The notes beneath the pieces are model-generated. The model did no database searches, was not told the origin of the DNA, and worked only from the letters and a program-made list of their open reading frames with translations. This document shows positions 1-8,510 of a stretch of DNA of 64,000 nucleotides, in pieces. Location: contig CAWFZT010000004.1 of NCBI GenBank assembly GCA_963820415.1, positions 824,640 to 888,639 on the forward strand, given 5' to 3'. Both the position numbers and the translations under genes were made by a program. This stretch comes from CAWFZT01 sp963820415 (GTDB lineage: Bacteria; Chloroflexota; Anaerolineae; Anaerolineales; Anaerolineaceae). Each line of letters opens with the position of its first letter. The stretch's first letter is position 1.

Positions 1-853
1 CCATCTATCGAGTTTGAGCAAAAATTGTTGCAGGATGCCTGTAAGGTTGGAATCCAGACACTGGTCGAACTGACCCCAGTGAGGCGCATTGATTGGCTGA
101 TGGAATTAAATAACCTGGCCGACGTGAATATTGTCGCCAGCACTGGTTATTACCTGGACAAAATGACTCCCAGGCCTCTGGCAAGCTTTAGTGAGGCTCA
201 GATGGTCGCCCGAATGATGCGTGAACTCACGGAGGGGATTGACGGGACGGATATAAAAGCAGGGATTATCAAGGTAGCCGGTGATTTACCTGAGCTAACT
301 CCCTGGGAAGTGCAGGTGTTTAACCGCGGCTGCTAAAGTGCAGCAAAAAACCGGGGTTTGCATCGCCACACACGCCTGCGCCGGTTCCCGCGAGCAGGCT
401 GACGTGTTGTTACGAGCAGGCGCAGACCTGAACCGGGTTTTCTTCTCCCATGTAGAGGCTGAATTTGGCTGGCAAGGCCGTACTGTAAAAGAGGAGGCGA
501 AATATCTGGAAGATATCGCCCATAAAGGCGGATCCTTATTGTTCAATAACTTTGGCTTTGTTTGGGATACACCCTGGCCTGACTTGACCTACCTGCTCCA
601 TTACTTGTGTGATGCTGGTCTACAGGAGAAAATCCTGATCAGCATGGATGTCAATTGGACCTGGAACCAAAAGGGCGAGATCGAATTCGAAGCTCAGGCT
701 TCACATCCAGGAGCGGAACGGCGCACTTATGCCTATATGATCACGGACACCGTTCCTGCCTTGCTCGAATCAGGTTTCAACGAAAAAGATGTCAATGTAT
801 TCCTGGTAGGAAACCCGCGCAAGTTCTTTGCTCGCTCGGGCCAACCTATGTGA
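1..853 (+). CDS. Phosphotriesterase-family hydrolase, 5' partial, frameshifted
   Basis: The reading frame is open from base 1, so the start lies outside the window. The first part runs in frame 1 to a stop at 334-336 and the rest continues in frame 2. Joined, the protein reads IKAGIIKVAGDLPELTPWE, then AAAKVQQKTGVCIATHAC, which is the usual order in the amidohydrolase-fold phosphotriesterase family (ITPxE, then xxTGxxIxTH). The shift lies near base 321, where removing one A of TTTAACC restores VFTAAAKV. Family members hydrolyse organophosphates, lactones or phospho-sugars through a binuclear metal site; the substrate here cannot be told. The late segment ISMDVNW matches the position of the metal-binding Asp. 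A sequence error is more likely than decay. Confidence 0.75.
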
Positions 854-932
854 GCGCAATCCCGCTGTTCTTTAGGAGCAATCGGGAGAAAACTGACGAA
901 TATTCTACTCATCTAATCTGGAGGAAATAAGC

Positions 933-1634
933 ATGTCTCACGTTCATTATTTTGGCGATGGTTATTTGCTGGAGAAAGATAATGATATCCGGCAATCTAC
1001 CTGGGTGTGCATGTTCAACCCAGCCAGCAAGGAAGCTGTCTTGGATTTCACTTTCTTTTATGAAGATGCTGCGCCTACTACGATGATGTTAAAAGTCGCT
1101 CCCAAAACCGGAATCAACCGTCACCTGCTGGAATGCAAAGAAGTGCTCAAGAATCACCGCTTTGGCGCCAGGATTGTCAGCTCGGAGAACACGGTCATCC
1201 AAATTACCACCGGCTATTACGGCGTCGAAGATAAACACGACTGGTACACGCGTGCTATGCATTCGGTAATTTGCGGGACGAAGTTGTCCAAAACCAATTA
1301 TTATGCCGATGCCCTGGTAATCGACCGCCCCGGAAACCGCCTTAAGGAACCTGAATGGGCCTTCCTACTAAACCCCAATAACGAAGCTGCCGAAGTAAAA
1401 CTATACGCTTTTTACGGCAACGGTACCAAGAAAATCTATCCGTTCCACGTTGAGGCAGAGAGAGTGCTGCCTGTTTTCATGGACGAGCTAGTGATCAAGA
1501 ACCAGATTTATGGCGCCAAGTACGTAAGCAGCGTACCGATTGCTATCCAGGAAACGCGCCTTATCGAAGAGGAAGACCGCCATACTATCCGCGCCTGCTT
1601 TTCAGTGATGGCGCGCACCAGCCTGAGAGGGTAA
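933..1634 (+). CDS. Protein with two tandem rhodopsin-transducer-like (ASRT/DUF1362) domains
   Basis: The 233-residue protein consists of two similar halves. Residues about 20-100 (STWVCMFNP, then FFYEDAAPT, then RFGARIVSS) repeat as about 135-220 (EWAFLLNPNN, then LYAFYGNGTKK, then YGAKYVSSVPIAIQETR). The pattern resembles the small beta-sandwich family of the Anabaena sensory rhodopsin transducer, usually one domain of about 125 residues, so this looks like a domain duplication. There is no signal peptide, so it is probably cytoplasmic. A GGAGG ribosome site lies 7 bases before the ATG, and the gene starts 80 bases after the phosphotriesterase-like gene, suggesting one transcript. Family members are soluble tetramers proposed to bind carbohydrates or DNA; the role here is unknown. 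Confidence 0.6.
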   Translation: MSHVHYFGDGYLLEKDNDIRQSTWVCMFNPASKEAVLDFTFFYEDAAPTTMMLKVAPKTGINRHLLECKEVLKNHRFGARIVSSENTVIQITTGYYGVEDKHDWYTRAMHSVICGTKLSKTNYYADALVIDRPGNRLKEPEWAFLLNPNNEAAEVKLYAFYGNGTKKIYPFHVEAERVLPVFMDELVIKNQIYGAKYVSSVPIAIQETRLIEEEDRHTIRACFSVMARTSLRG

Positions 1635-1725
1635 CTTATAACTCAATTTTCGGGTAATTCTTAAAAAAAGGTGGTGCACATGAGACAAGCATATATTCTG
1701 TGGGCACTACCTTTTCTAGACTTCT

Positions 1726-2790
1726 TTAAAGATTTAGGGGATATTTTCCAAATTCCTGGGCGGCTTTCGCCAGGGCTAGGATATTTTCTGGCGGAGTGTC
1801 GGCCTGAATGGCGTGGGAGGGGCCAACGATATATCCACCACCGGGGGCCATTTGTTGCAAACGTAGCTTTACCTCAGCCGCTACGTCCTCAGGCGTCCCA
1901 AAGGGAAGAATGGATTGCTCATCCACTGCGCCGCGAAAGCAAAGTTCGTCGCCGTAGAGGAGCTTGAGTTCGGCCGGGTCCATCGATTTGGGCTGGATCG
2001 GGTCAAGTAACTGCAAGCCTAATTCGATCCAATCCGGTATGATTTTGCGCAGGTCGCCGCAGTTATGATTGGCAATAATAATGTCCGGATTGATCTTGCG
2101 GGCGCGCTGGATCATGTAATGGTAGCGCGGTTTAAAAATTTCGCGCCATACCGCTGGTGCCAGGAGCATGCCATTTTGCCAGCTTGGATCGTCCATAAAA
2201 TAGATGGCGTCCATGCCCAGCTCGACTTCCTTGACGACCGCGGCGGCTTGAATCTCAGTCAGGATGTCAACTAATCGGGTAATAAAGGGGCGGTCGCCGC
2301 CCAGGTCGGTCAAGAAGCGTTGGTAGCCGATGAGATTGAAGGCGCCTTCAAAGATGCTGGCTCCCTGACCCATCAGAAAATAATCATTGCCATACTTTTT
2401 AACGAAATCGGGAACCAGTTTCATCGAAGGATGATTCTCCAGGACAGGCCAGGCATAATTATCCAGGTCGTTCAGGCCGGCTTCAGCCAAAGGAGATACA
2501 AGGACTTCGGTATAAGCTCCGCCACCAGGTTGGTTGATCCACACCCGGGTAATGCCCCAATAATCAACATAGGTTGAACATTCTTCACGGCTGCCCCCGC
2601 CGTAATAGCCCCACGGATCAAAGGGTGTACCAAGGATGTCATCGCCCAAAAATTGGGAAAGCTCGAAACCCGAGAGGCCGGTCACCCGGGTGAGCGCCTC
2701 AGCGGCATAGGGTGTTAATGAGATGGAGATGGGAACCCGATCGGCCTCTTCGTGACGAATAGCACATAGAACACGTTGTTTCGAGTTCAT
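1726..2790 (-). CDS. Uroporphyrinogen decarboxylase-family protein (methyltransferase-like)
   Basis: The 354-residue protein starts MNSKQRVLCAIRHEEADRVP, the typical opening of the MtaA/CmuA branch of the URO-D fold. Later segments YFMDDPSWQNG, NHNCGDLRKIIPDWIELG, DPIQPKSMDP and GPSHAIQADTPPENI follow the order of corrinoid-dependent methyltransferases that move methyl groups to or from a cobalamin protein. In NHNCGD the His/Cys pair is where related enzymes bind zinc. The haem-branch signature of true HemE is absent, so haem synthesis is unlikely. No corrinoid protein gene is adjacent, so the methyl donor cannot be inferred. It is transcribed alone from a visible promoter. Confidence 0.8.
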   Translation of the reverse strand: MNSKQRVLCAIRHEEADRVPISISLTPYAAEALTRVTGLSGFELSQFLGDDILGTPFDPWGYYGGGSREECSTYVDYWGITRVWINQPGGGAYTEVLVSPLAEAGLNDLDNYAWPVLENHPSMKLVPDFVKKYGNDYFLMGQGASIFEGAFNLIGYQRFLTDLGGDRPFITRLVDILTEIQAAAVVKEVELGMDAIYFMDDPSWQNGMLLAPAVWREIFKPRYHYMIQRARKINPDIIIANHNCGDLRKIIPDWIELGLQLLDPIQPKSMDPAELKLLYGDELCFRGAVDEQSILPFGTPEDVAAEVKLRLQQMAPGGGYIVGPSHAIQADTPPENILALAKAAQEFGKYPLNL

Positions 2791-2821
2791 TTTTATTCCT
2801 TTGTCTGTATATTTTTATAGA

Positions 2822-2834
2822 GACGTCAGACGTC
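2822..2834. promoter_or_regulatory. Possible operator, GACGTC repeated
   Basis: GACGTC occurs twice, separated by one A, in the leader just downstream of the predicted transcription start. Each copy is palindromic. The position fits a repressor site; no regulator gene is next to it. Confidence 0.3.
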
Positions 2835-2852
2835 CGATGATCACTTTGGTTT

Positions 2853-2881
2853 ATTATAGCAAGGGCCTTCAGAATTGTAAA
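2853..2881 (-). promoter_or_regulatory. Sigma70-type promoter of the URO-D-family gene
   Basis: On the minus strand TTTACA and TATAAT are separated by exactly 17 bases, five of six and six of six consensus bases. The predicted start is near 2846, giving a leader of about 55 bases before the ATG at 2790. Confidence 0.6.
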
Positions 2882-3070
2882 ACTGAAAGCCTTCGTAGCG
2901 ACGCGATGCGTTACTCCCCCTAAGCCAACTCAAAGTTGGTTTCCTGGTCGACAAATTGAAGAAAAAGTTTGGGACCGGCGCAAGCTAGCGCCCAAGCTGG
3001 AGGAATTAGTCACTAAAACCAGGCGCAACTGGAGGCTTACAATCTGTGGTGCCTGGAACTAGACGTATAA

Positions 3071-3262
3071 CCGGCGAATGTAGCCCTGGCCTGGCTGCTG
3101 CACAATCCGGTCGTAAGAGCGCCCATCTTCGGACTGCACAATCTTGCCCTACTCAATGGCAACTTGCGTGCCCTAGAGATCAAGCTGAATGCAGATCTAT
3201 CGAAACCCCAGATGAAATTTGGCCGAGACTTGGCGGCCCGGCGCAAGAAACGTATGCGTGGT
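3071..3262 (+). pseudogene. Aldo/keto reductase C-terminal remnant
   Basis: In frame 2 the stretch from 3071 reads PANVALAWLLHNPVVRAPIF and goes on to LRALEIKLNADLSK. This is the C-terminal helix and cofactor-loop region of aldo/keto reductases (usual form VALAWxLxxPxVxxPIxG, then LxALxIxL). A stop lies directly upstream at 3068-3070, the NADP-binding Gly/Arg residues are altered, and no catalytic N-terminal part is visible in the 280 bases before it. The rest of 2882-3338 holds no other gene I can recognise. Confidence 0.55.
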
Positions 3263-3289
3263 AAAAAAGTCAGCCTACTTAATCTATTA

Positions 3290-3318
3290 CCCGCCCTTTC
3301 CGTTGCAGAAAGGGCGGG
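3290..3318. terminator. GC-rich hairpin, possible terminator of the 11.5-3.3 kb operon
   Basis: CCCGCCCTTTC and GAAAGGGCGGG form an 11-bp perfect stem with a 7-base loop, 20 bases past the stop of the last operon gene. There is no clear T-run on the minus strand, so termination is likely but not certain. Confidence 0.45.
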
Positions 3319-3338
3319 ATATGTATTTCAGCCCTGGT

Positions 3339-5030
3339 TTACTTACTGAGCTTTATCGGCAGATTGACAGTGTCCGGGGCGTCTGATTTGATGGTTAATG
3401 CTGCGGTCACAGAGGGATAACCAAGTTTATTATTTCCTACGACGATCCCATACTTTTGACCGCGCGTCAGGGCAACCGGCATCTGGTAATTGCCATCCGC
3501 GTCAGTCACAGCGTAGGTCAGCACCTGGTCTTCCTGCGGGTTGTTAACCCAGGCATTTGGGTCGACGCCAGGCTTGAGCACGGCAAAAAAGATCCCGGCA
3601 ATCCCGCGGCCGGTATCGGCGTCCGTGATCTGTCCGGTCAGGATGACGCCGCCAGAGGGAGAATTCACCGGGCTGACCTTGCCAATCGAAGTCTGCGCCT
3701 GGGCAACCTTATCCTTGTTGGCGCCGGCTGACACTTGCAAGGCATAATCGCCATCCGGCAGCGCGTCAGACCCGTTGGACAGGGAGAAGGAGAAACAATC
3801 TCCCTGGCTGCCTCCTTTCCAGGTTTCTGGTTTAGAGTTGACGTCTTTGCCGTTCAGGAACCAATCCCATTGGATCTGTTCACCATTCGTCATGCCTGTG
3901 TAACTGAACACCGCCGCGATGGTCTTTGTACCGGATGGAAAGTCGTTGGCAGGATTTACCGGGCATCCATTTTGGTCTGTCTGTTCGGCCCAACCTAACA
4001 GAGTGAACTGGGCATTTGCTGAAGGGGAGGGGGCGTTGGGGGTGGGATTGTTCACCACCGGATTACCATAGGGACTGGTATAGGCCTGGCCAGACTGGGC
4101 CGCTTTGATGAGCGGCAAGGCCCAGTTGATTGGCCGGATGCCATTGATAAAACCGCCGGTTACAACACAGGCATCATTCTGGTCAATCTTTCCGTCCCCG
4201 TTGGTATCCTGGATGCGACGGCAGTCTGTGGGTTCGCTGGCGGTGCCGGTGCTGACCTGGCTGGGTACACCGATGATCTGGCCGCTAGAATTGGTTGCCA
4301 GCCCGCCCGAGTTCCCGCCAGCGATGGTAGCGTCGGTTTTTATCCAGGCCCGGTCGCCTATGGGATCTTCTGAATCGAAACCGGACACATCCCCAGTCAC
4401 GTAAGTAATCGTATCGCCGCCAATGCCTGGGTAACCAAACACGAACAGGCGATCGCCGAATTTAACCTGATCGGAATCCCCAAGCGGTACGTTGGGCAAG
4501 TTTAGTGAAGATTGGTTCACATTGCTGCCATCCAGGTTAGCCACGATTTGAATGGTAGCCAAATCGAGGGTGGGGTCTTCCGTGACGACTTTGGCCAGGT
4601 AAGTCGAGACTGGGGGTTTGGCTTCCGAGGTGATCAAGTCGATTACCAGGGCATCCGGTTTAATATCCTGGGGAAAACCCATTGCAATTGGATCAGCCAC
4701 ATGGCAATTAGTCAGGATCAGGCCGCTAGGAGATATGATGGTGCCTGATCCATGATAGACCGGTTTGACCTGGCTGCCCACAACCTGGACGCCCCAAATG
4801 CGTACGGTGGCATGGGCCAGTTGTGATTTCTGAGCCGGGTTCAGGGTGCCGGTATCTGCGGGGGCGGGGGCAGGGGTGTTGGCTTCGGCTGTCGGCATCA
4901 CAACCGCAGCAGGAGTGTTACCCTGCTGTTTAGGTGTGCTGGTGCTGGAAGGGGTTGGGCCGCAGGCCAGCATCACCAGAAATAACACCATAAGTCCGAT
5001 AAAAATCTTTTGGCGATGGATGGCGTTCAT
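3339..5030 (-). CDS. Secreted trypsin-like serine protease lipoprotein
   Basis: The 563-residue protein begins with a lipoprotein signal (LVMLACGP, lipobox Cys at about residue 23) and a Thr/Pro-rich linker. A chymotrypsin-fold domain follows. The catalytic triad is visible: His in GSGTIISPSGLILTNCHV, Asp in DPTLDLATIQI, Ser in IAGGNSGG. An insertion DTNGDGKIDQNDACV resembles a dockerin or EF-hand calcium loop. The C-terminal 100 residues (LTGQITDADTGRGIAGIFF, then DADGNYQMPV) resemble a carboxypeptidase-regulatory-like beta domain. It overlaps the upstream gene by four bases (ATGA), so it is translationally coupled as the last gene of the operon. Likely role: extracytoplasmic proteolysis. 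Confidence 0.8.
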   Translation of the reverse strand: MNAIHRQKIFIGLMVLFLVMLACGPTPSSTSTPKQQGNTPAAVVMPTAEANTPAPAPADTGTLNPAQKSQLAHATVRIWGVQVVGSQVKPVYHGSGTIISPSGLILTNCHVADPIAMGFPQDIKPDALVIDLITSEAKPPVSTYLAKVVTEDPTLDLATIQIVANLDGSNVNQSSLNLPNVPLGDSDQVKFGDRLFVFGYPGIGGDTITYVTGDVSGFDSEDPIGDRAWIKTDATIAGGNSGGLATNSSGQIIGVPSQVSTGTASEPTDCRRIQDTNGDGKIDQNDACVVTGGFINGIRPINWALPLIKAAQSGQAYTSPYGNPVVNNPTPNAPSPSANAQFTLLGWAEQTDQNGCPVNPANDFPSGTKTIAAVFSYTGMTNGEQIQWDWFLNGKDVNSKPETWKGGSQGDCFSFSLSNGSDALPDGDYALQVSAGANKDKVAQAQTSIGKVSPVNSPSGGVILTGQITDADTGRGIAGIFFAVLKPGVDPNAWVNNPQEDQVLTYAVTDADGNYQMPVALTRGQKYGIVVGNNKLGYPSVTAALTIKSDAPDTVNLPIKLSK

Positions 5031-5620
5031 TGGTTACCTCCTGCTGGATAATTCACTGTTCCCAGGAACCTCATAAAAGACGGTAAAGCGTTTGCGAATT
5101 GGGAGGTTTCATCCTCCATGGATAGAATCAACGCTTTGGGTTGGGTTAAAAAGATATATTCAACACCTTCCACAACTACCGGAAGATCTGTCTGGCTCTT
5201 GGGATCGACGTAAGCATAATGGACCCGCAACACATCGTTTCCATTTACCTTCACAGTACTTTGGTCAAGAGTCCTAAACAGGGTTACCTCTTGTCCAAGC
5301 TGCAAATTGAAGGTGAAGGCCAGGTCAGATAACTTGATGTCGGCTGAGCTGGGCACCAGGCTGGCAGTATAGCTCAGGTTGGTGCCAAACGGATCACGGG
5401 CAACGAAGACGGTTTTCTCACCGGCGATACCCTTTTGGACAATCCAGCCAGCAGGAATTTGGACGGTGAGGCCAGCAAAGGCCAGCGGGTGGGTTTGATT
5501 TTCCACCATGTTCTTTAAATCCACCCCAAACAGCAAGGCCAGGATGGTTATGGCCGACACGATCCACACTGAAATTGTGGAGGGGGATACATTTTGAATA
5601 GGACGGGTTGAGGTTGTCAT
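5027..5620 (-). CDS. Membrane-anchored protein of unknown function
   Basis: The chosen ATG at 5620 has AGGAGG six bases upstream and gives 197 residues (MTTSTRP...). A transmembrane segment covers about residues 20-35 (VWIVSAITILALLFGV), followed by an extracytoplasmic domain with LTVQIPAGWIVQKG and DPFGTNLSYT. This resembles PsbP-like or short lipoprotein folds but I cannot name a family. The start lies one base after the stop of the PrsW-like gene and its end overlaps the serine-protease gene, so the three are coupled. A role with the protease is an inference from context. Confidence 0.65.
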   Translation of the reverse strand: MTTSTRPIQNVSPSTISVWIVSAITILALLFGVDLKNMVENQTHPLAFAGLTVQIPAGWIVQKGIAGEKTVFVARDPFGTNLSYTASLVPSSADIKLSDLAFTFNLQLGQEVTLFRTLDQSTVKVNGNDVLRVHYAYVDPKSQTDLPVVVEGVEYIFLTQPKALILSMEDETSQFANALPSFMRFLGTVNYPAGGNQ

Positions 5621-5621
5621 C

Positions 5622-6497
5622 TCAGGCCTCCTGCAGCTTAAGGGTATGTTCCATATCACGCTCGATCAACCAGGAGAGGATCACCGTGACCGTTACAGAG
5701 ATCACGATGGCCAGCGCCAGGCCTCCCCAGGCGCCAAGCACCCCACCTGAGGTGGTGATCCCGGTTCGTTTCAGGACTCCCCACAGGTAATTGAACAACC
5801 CGTTCAATACGGCGGCCAGGCTGATCCCTACAGGTACCCACCAGGCTGGTTTATGATCCAGCTTGTCTTTGCCCAGGAAATAGCCGGTGATCCCGGCAAA
5901 ACTGGCCTGTGCCAGGGCAGTCAGGACGATACGCACTGCGCCCATGCCCAGGTTGACACCCCCCGAGCTGACCACGAAAGATATATTCAAAACCGTGGCA
6001 AAGCCCAGCCCGGCGGCAGTGGCGTAAATGATCCCATCCGTGCGCTCATCGAATTCGGCGGATTCGTAAATCGAGAAACGCACCGCAGCATATTTCAGGA
6101 ATTCCTGGCTGAAACCGATCACGAGGATGGCTCCTAACAGATTGACCCAGAATCCTGAAAAAAGCCAGGATGAGATATTGAAAAGATCATTTACCAACGG
6201 GATACCGATGGCGGCGGCCAGCAGGCCGCCCAGGATAAATACTTCGAGCACCATCTCCTTTGGCTCGGGTTCCAAGCGGTCCTGGCGATAGAAGAAAGCC
6301 AGCCACAATATGGCCGGCACCAAAGACATCACAACGCCGGTAACCAAGAGCCCAACTGGGGTGAAAACAGGTTTCACCAGAAACTCGATGCCGTAGCAAA
6401 CCAACAAAAAGAGCCCCAGCAAAACCAGGGTGATCAGGTTGGATGCCCAAAGGCTTTTCCGTTTTACGGGTGCAACTTTGGATGGCGTGTCATTCAT
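5622..6497 (-). CDS. PrsW-like intramembrane protease
   Basis: The start at 6497 (MNDTPSK) is preceded by AGGAGG, giving 291 residues; an upstream in-frame ATG at 6578 has no such site. About seven or eight hydrophobic segments are present. Motifs typical of PrsW-family glutamic intramembrane proteases appear in order: FFYRQDRLEPEPK, FSQEFLKYAAVR (a QE..K variant of the usual EE..K) and DERTDGIIYATAAGLGFA. The family cleaves membrane proteins such as anti-sigma factors. Neighbours are exported or membrane proteins, but no anti-sigma factor is seen. The first Glu of the EE pair is Gln, which is worth noting for activity. Confidence 0.75.
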   Translation of the reverse strand: MNDTPSKVAPVKRKSLWASNLITLVLLGLFLLVCYGIEFLVKPVFTPVGLLVTGVVMSLVPAILWLAFFYRQDRLEPEPKEMVLEVFILGGLLAAAIGIPLVNDLFNISSWLFSGFWVNLLGAILVIGFSQEFLKYAAVRFSIYESAEFDERTDGIIYATAAGLGFATVLNISFVVSSGGVNLGMGAVRIVLTALAQASFAGITGYFLGKDKLDHKPAWWVPVGISLAAVLNGLFNYLWGVLKRTGITTSGGVLGAWGGLALAIVISVTVTVILSWLIERDMEHTLKLQEA

Positions 6498-6647
6498 ACT
6501 TACCTCCTGTGCTTGTTGGACGTGAAAAATAGGAATGGAATAGACATCAGAATACAGCCATTCGAAAAGGGCAGTCAATATTATTCTTATTCTACATTAA
6601 AGGCAAATTTTCTGCAAATAAGAACCTCCTGACTTTTTGAAAGTGAA

Positions 6648-8501
6648 TTAATCGTGACAGCCTTCCCCGGATATTCCCACCAGGGGAAGCGGAGGCAGCA
6701 GTATCCTGCTGAAGGTTAAGATAAAAACGGCATACAACAATGGCCGTCCAAAACGGTCCAGTCCTACCAGGGCGGTGTTACCGGTAAGCTGGTTTAGGGA
6801 AGTAAGGTCATGGGTAGATAAAGCCCAATTGATCACGGTTACGGTGAGGATAACGTATCCCAGGTAAAGGAATATGCGGGTGGGCCGGCTTAAACCGGGG
6901 CTGCTGGTATTAGCCCAGGAACCGCTGGTCAGCGCATCCCACAGCACACCAAAGGCGATAAAGCCTACCCCGGCAAAGCCGAATACCGGGCTTAGTGGAC
7001 TTGAAATGAAATTCGTCTGCCGCAGAAAAAAGGTGATCAAGAGAAGGAAAAACAACTCTCCTGCTTTTTCGCGGTTAAGTTTTCTCGATAGCAGTAAATA
7101 GACACCTACCAGGCTGAACAACACCACCCACCAGGAATCAACCGGCTGTGGGCCGTTCCAGAAGAACGCCCCCAGCAGCTCGCCCGGGTTGGTAATCTTG
7201 TAATATAGGTGCAGCATACCGAACAACGCCAGGTAAAGGGGCAAAGCAACCTGTCCGCGCCTGGCCAACCTGGCAGCCAGGATCAGCGCGCCGATATTAA
7301 CCAATATCCCCCAGGCACCCGAGTTCTGGTTGAGCCAAGCCGTGGTTTTCAAGACGATGCCCACAAAGGCCGGCACCGGGAAGGCGGCGACGATGGAAGT
7401 GATGGCAAAATTGACCAGAGAAGTAAAGTTGTAGACCAGGATAACCCACAAGACTGTGCGGGCGACTTTCTCTGTCATTTCCTCCGCGCCAACTTCTTCG
7501 CGCTTTTCACGCGGCAGCAGCTTTTCTTCGCCGAACCAGACCAGCCCAACGATCAATATTTCTCCCAAGGCTCCCAGAAATGACATGGCTTCGGCACGGA
7601 TTGAGCTTTGGGCCAACAGCCCAAGGATCTCCTGAAGCAGCCCATAAATCCTCCAGGCGCAAAAAAGGAAAAATACGGAAATGAGCGCCCATGCTGGAAG
7701 GCGTTGGGTGAGCGCCCTCGAAAGCCAGCCAGACGAATCGCGGGTGAAGTCGGCGATATCTACCCCAATGAAGAGTAAAAATGGAATGACGACTGAGCTG
7801 AAATCCATTACGTCAAACTGAAGGTTCGCCAGGTTGAGGGGAATACCGGTAAGCCGGTATTCGGAAACATTGTTAAGTTGGGTCGTAAAAAAAACCAGGC
7901 TGGTCAATAGGAACAGCAGGGTGAATTCGAGCGCAGGGCGAGGTTCTAAACGGGCCAATACCAGGAAAAGGATTACCACCAACGAGATGGCAATCAGGAC
8001 GATGGCCAGTATCACAAGATCGGGAGGATTGAGCCCCCCGGAAAGGACCGAAACGACTAAAGTCAGCAACTGGCGGATGGCACTGAGCAGAAAAAAGGCT
8101 AACACGCCCAGCCGGATGCCAATGTGACTGTGGATGGCGCCTGCCAGGGCAAAGCTCCAGGCGACGGCGATGAGGAAGAGGGTCAGGGGCACCAAGGGCA
8201 CCGGCAGCATCATCCCCCGGCCAGGAGCGAAAATGAAAGAGTTAGGCAGGGCAATCAAGGAAAAGCGATCGCGCAGGAAATCGTTGATCAATAAAACCAG
8301 CACGGTACCAAAGAGGAGAGAGAAGCCGGCTAGAATGATGGCGCGTGTCAGGCGCGAAAGGCCGCGCAGGTCCATCATGCCCTCGCGCAGATCAGCCCAG
8401 ATAAAATCCCGGACGGCTCCGAAAGAAATTGCCCACAGCAAACCTACCAGGGCTGCCACGGTAGCTGGGATGGGTCTCAGACGGCGAAGACTACCTGACA
8501 T
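6648..8501 (-). CDS. Large polytopic membrane protein, unknown function
   Basis: The 617-residue protein has about 14-16 hydrophobic segments from start to end, with short loops and one hydrophilic loop (EEKLLPREKREEVGAEEMTEK, about residues 325-345). GAGGAGG overlaps the upstream stop and lies just before the ATG. I recognise no transporter or enzyme motif. It sits between the PQQ-type propeller protein and the PrsW-like protease with gaps of 9 and about 150 bases, so it is probably in one operon. It may form the membrane part of an envelope system whose soluble part is the propeller. Confidence 0.65.
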   Translation of the reverse strand: MSGSLRRLRPIPATVAALVGLLWAISFGAVRDFIWADLREGMMDLRGLSRLTRAIILAGFSLLFGTVLVLLINDFLRDRFSLIALPNSFIFAPGRGMMLPVPLVPLTLFLIAVAWSFALAGAIHSHIGIRLGVLAFFLLSAIRQLLTLVVSVLSGGLNPPDLVILAIVLIAISLVVILFLVLARLEPRPALEFTLLFLLTSLVFFTTQLNNVSEYRLTGIPLNLANLQFDVMDFSSVVIPFLLFIGVDIADFTRDSSGWLSRALTQRLPAWALISVFFLFCAWRIYGLLQEILGLLAQSSIRAEAMSFLGALGEILIVGLVWFGEEKLLPREKREEVGAEEMTEKVARTVLWVILVYNFTSLVNFAITSIVAAFPVPAFVGIVLKTTAWLNQNSGAWGILVNIGALILAARLARRGQVALPLYLALFGMLHLYYKITNPGELLGAFFWNGPQPVDSWWVVLFSLVGVYLLLSRKLNREKAGELFFLLLITFFLRQTNFISSPLSPVFGFAGVGFIAFGVLWDALTSGSWANTSSPGLSRPTRIFLYLGYVILTVTVINWALSTHDLTSLNQLTGNTALVGLDRFGRPLLYAVFILTFSRILLPPLPLVGISGEGCHD

Positions 8502-8510
8502 TTGGCCTCC

